A stretch of 64,000 nt of DNA from Rhynchopus euleeides (lineage: Eukaryota > Euglenozoa > Diplonemea > Diplonemida > Diplonemidae): assembly GCA_963210315.1 (NCBI GenBank), contig OY723316.1:992001-1056000 (forward strand). The letters run 5' to 3'. Positions 62,189-64,000 of the stretch are shown here, one piece after another. The notes beneath the pieces are model-generated. The model was not told the DNA's origin and did no database searches. It saw only the letters and a program-made list of their open reading frames with translations. Position numbers and translations under genes: made by a program. Every line of letters begins with the position of its first letter. The first letter of the stretch is position 1.

Positions 62189-64000
62189 ATGGCGGCCGTC
62201 GCGGCACTGCTGTCGCTGTGCTTCGGTGCTCTCGCAACACCTCCGGTCTGCAGCAGAATCATCATCACAGAGGGGATGCAGTGCGGGCCCGGCTACAGTC
62301 TGATCAGCGTGCATGATGTGACGAGGTGCGGGGGGATCCTCGGTGACCTCCTGAGGTCCACGGGCGATGGCGTGGAACAAACAAACCAGAGCCTGTGTGC
62401 TCCTGCACTTCCAAGCTGCCCCAGTGATGCGGGTCCGCAGTGCATCGCAGAGGTTGCGAGCTCGCTGTGTTATGTCAGGGATCTCGCAGTTTCGCCTGAC
62501 GATACGCTGGTTGCAGCGTGTGAATACAACGATTTGCGCGTCTACAACATAATCACAGGTGCTACCCTCACAGTGCCCCACTATACATCCCCGCAGAGCT
62601 CTGTGTTCTCCCCTGACGGGGGCAAAGTGGCGGTGGCAGCGTATTCGCGTGTTGGTGTCGTCAGCTTGAGCAACATGACGGAACTGTGGTTCGACAGATC
62701 GAGATATACCTACTCTGTTGCATACTCGCCAGATGGGGCACGTGTTGCGTCTGGGCACTCTGGCGGCAGCATCCGCATCTGGAATGCTGAGACTGGTGAC
62801 CTGGTGCAGTCCCTCACTGGTGCAGTCTCTCAGTGGGGTCGTCCCGATGACGTTGAAATCTTGCTGTACACCCTTGACGGGCAGAGACTTCTCAGTGCGG
62901 AGGGCAAAAACGTCGTTGTGTGGAATGCAACGACTGGCGATATTCTGAAGACGCTGACAGTTCACACGAGAGCTGTGCGCACCGTCAAGGTGTCACCAGA
63001 TGGGCTGTACTTTGCGAGTCTGACCGAAACAAAGGAGCCTGTGCACATCTACAAGCTGAACGACTACTCCATCCACAAAAAGATCCACATCGAGTTGAGC
63101 CCATCATGGAGTATGACCGACATGTCCTTCTCTAAGGACTCGAGGAAGCTAGTGGTGGTGGGAAACGGGGCCATAGAGGTGTACTCCGTGGAGACTGGGC
63201 ACCTACTGGGGAGACACACCACACGGGGGTTTTGGAGAGCGAAGGGTTCGTACTTCCACACCAGCGACACCATCATCACGGGAGCCTATGACGGTGAAGC
63301 GCAGCTGCTCTTGTGGAACGACCTGACACCAACCGCACCTCCGACACCTGCACCTGCACCGACACCAGATGCGCCACTCGCACCATGCCCCAGTGGTGCA
63401 GGCTCGCACTGCAGGGCGGAGCTTGCAAGGGTGCCGGGTAGTCTCCGGCACATCGCAGTTTCGCATGACGACACGTTGGTTGCGGTGGCATCAGAGGTGC
63501 TTCACGTTTTCAACGTGACGACAGGTGCCGCCCTCACAGTGCCCTCTTACAGGCATTACTCTGTGCGTGACGTCGCGTTGTCTCCAGCTGGGGACAAGGT
63601 GGCGGTGGCGCTGTATCACGGCGGTGTCGCTGTCGTCAGCTTGAGCAGCGGAACGGAGCTGTGGTGGGACCCATCGGAAGGAAGGTCCGACTCGATTGCC
63701 TACTCGCCAGACGGGGCACATGTTGCTTCTTTTCACCCTGATGCGCACAGAATCCACATCTGGGAGGCTGCGACTGGTGCCTTGGTGCAGTCCCTCCGTA
63801 CGAACTCCTCGTCGACTGGCAGCTTGACGTACACCCCTGATGGGCGGCATCTACTCATGGCTGCAGGGTCTGTCGTGGTGTGGGATGCAAGGACTGGTGC
63901 TGTTCTGAAGACGCTAGCATCCGCCGGGTACCTCGTGCAGCCCGACACCCAGGTGTCCCCAGATGGTCTGTATTTCGCGATTCTGACTTGGACGTACCCA
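62189..64000 (+). CDS. Secreted WD40-like beta-propeller protein (partial)
   Basis: The frame is open from the ATG at 62189 to the window edge (604 codons, no stop), so the protein is C-terminally incomplete here. A signal peptide is seen at residues 1-16 (AAVAALLSLCFGALA). Repeats of WD40 or YVTN type follow, each with an SPDG turn and a final strand such as VYNIITG, IRIWNAETGD, VVVWNATTGD and IHIWEAATGA. A first propeller spans about 75-380. A Pro/Thr/Ala linker follows (PTAPPTPAPAPTPD), then a second, similar propeller from about 400 that repeats the order of the first, including an LTVP segment and an SPDGLYFA turn. Internal duplication is therefore likely. WD40 proteins are usually cytosolic, so a signal peptide is noteworthy. 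The ligand is unknown. Confidence 0.75.
   Translation, partial: MAAVAALLSLCFGALATPPVCSRIIITEGMQCGPGYSLISVHDVTRCGGILGDLLRSTGDGVEQTNQSLCAPALPSCPSDAGPQCIAEVASSLCYVRDLAVSPDDTLVAACEYNDLRVYNIITGATLTVPHYTSPQSSVFSPDGGKVAVAAYSRVGVVSLSNMTELWFDRSRYTYSVAYSPDGARVASGHSGGSIRIWNAETGDLVQSLTGAVSQWGRPDDVEILLYTLDGQRLLSAEGKNVVVWNATTGDILKTLTVHTRAVRTVKVSPDGLYFASLTETKEPVHIYKLNDYSIHKKIHIELSPSWSMTDMSFSKDSRKLVVVGNGAIEVYSVETGHLLGRHTTRGFWRAKGSYFHTSDTIITGAYDGEAQLLLWNDLTPTAPPTPAPAPTPDAPLAPCPSGAGSHCRAELARVPGSLRHIAVSHDDTLVAVASEVLHVFNVTTGAALTVPSYRHYSVRDVALSPAGDKVAVALYHGGVAVVSLSSGTELWWDPSEGRSDSIAYSPDGAHVASFHPDAHRIHIWEAATGALVQSLRTNSSSTGSLTYTPDGRHLLMAAGSVVVWDARTGAVLKTLASAGYLVQPDTQVSPDGLYFAILTWTYP

Overview
This window is nuclear DNA from a repeat-rich protist. 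The signs are genes split by GT-AG introns, an eIF5 translation factor, secreted multidomain proteins, very low gene density (about ten credible genes in 64 kb), many homopolymer C/G runs and microsatellites, and a dense load of inverted-repeat elements. The protein style (Gly/Ala/Pro low-complexity tails, a GT90-type glycosyltransferase family, secreted WD40-like proteins) would fit an alveolate such as a chromerid or a dinoflagellate relative, but nothing here fixes the lineage. Every supported gene lies on the + strand.

Genes, left to right. A duplicated pair of unknown proteins starts MGN or MGG and ends in a Cys-rich tail (3779-4555 and 8047-8892). Three tandem single-exon genes encode a secreted, membrane-anchored GT90/CAP10-like glycosyltransferase (10727-12643, 15613-17499, 19868-21787). 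A 2,059-residue protein has cyclic-nucleotide-binding domains and a huge low-complexity tail (26131-32494, one intron). eIF5 follows (34006-35159, one intron), then an unknown 619-residue protein (37167-42088) whose only intron is a complete 3.06 kb inverted-repeat transposon. A possible low-complexity exon lies at 47313-48419. A secreted WD40-like protein starts at 62189 and runs off the right edge.

Mobile elements make the window unusual. Seven long elements in six sequence families (13601-14750 with its inverted copy 58580-59730, 17849-19187, 46088-47237, 49500-50658, 56564-57721, 60027-61184) share one design: TA at each end, a terminal run of about seven G inside the TA, long inverted repeats, and a GTACC box about 185-200 bp in from both ends. 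Six of the seven are 1150-1159 bp long. They lie in runs of C or G interrupted by TA. A second class of short elements (14752-15377, 45671-46084, 50662-51225, 56003-56560) carries hexamer-like arrays and 8-bp target duplications. In all four cases it sits exactly at the CCCTAGGG junction made where a long element meets its homopolymer flank. At 45.0-47.2 kb, three elements are stacked so cleanly that the order of insertion can be read.

The remaining intergenic DNA consists of decayed dispersed repeats, hairpins, tandem repeats and C runs, with no other gene I can support. Coordinates of diffuse repeats are approximate, because they were found by eye.
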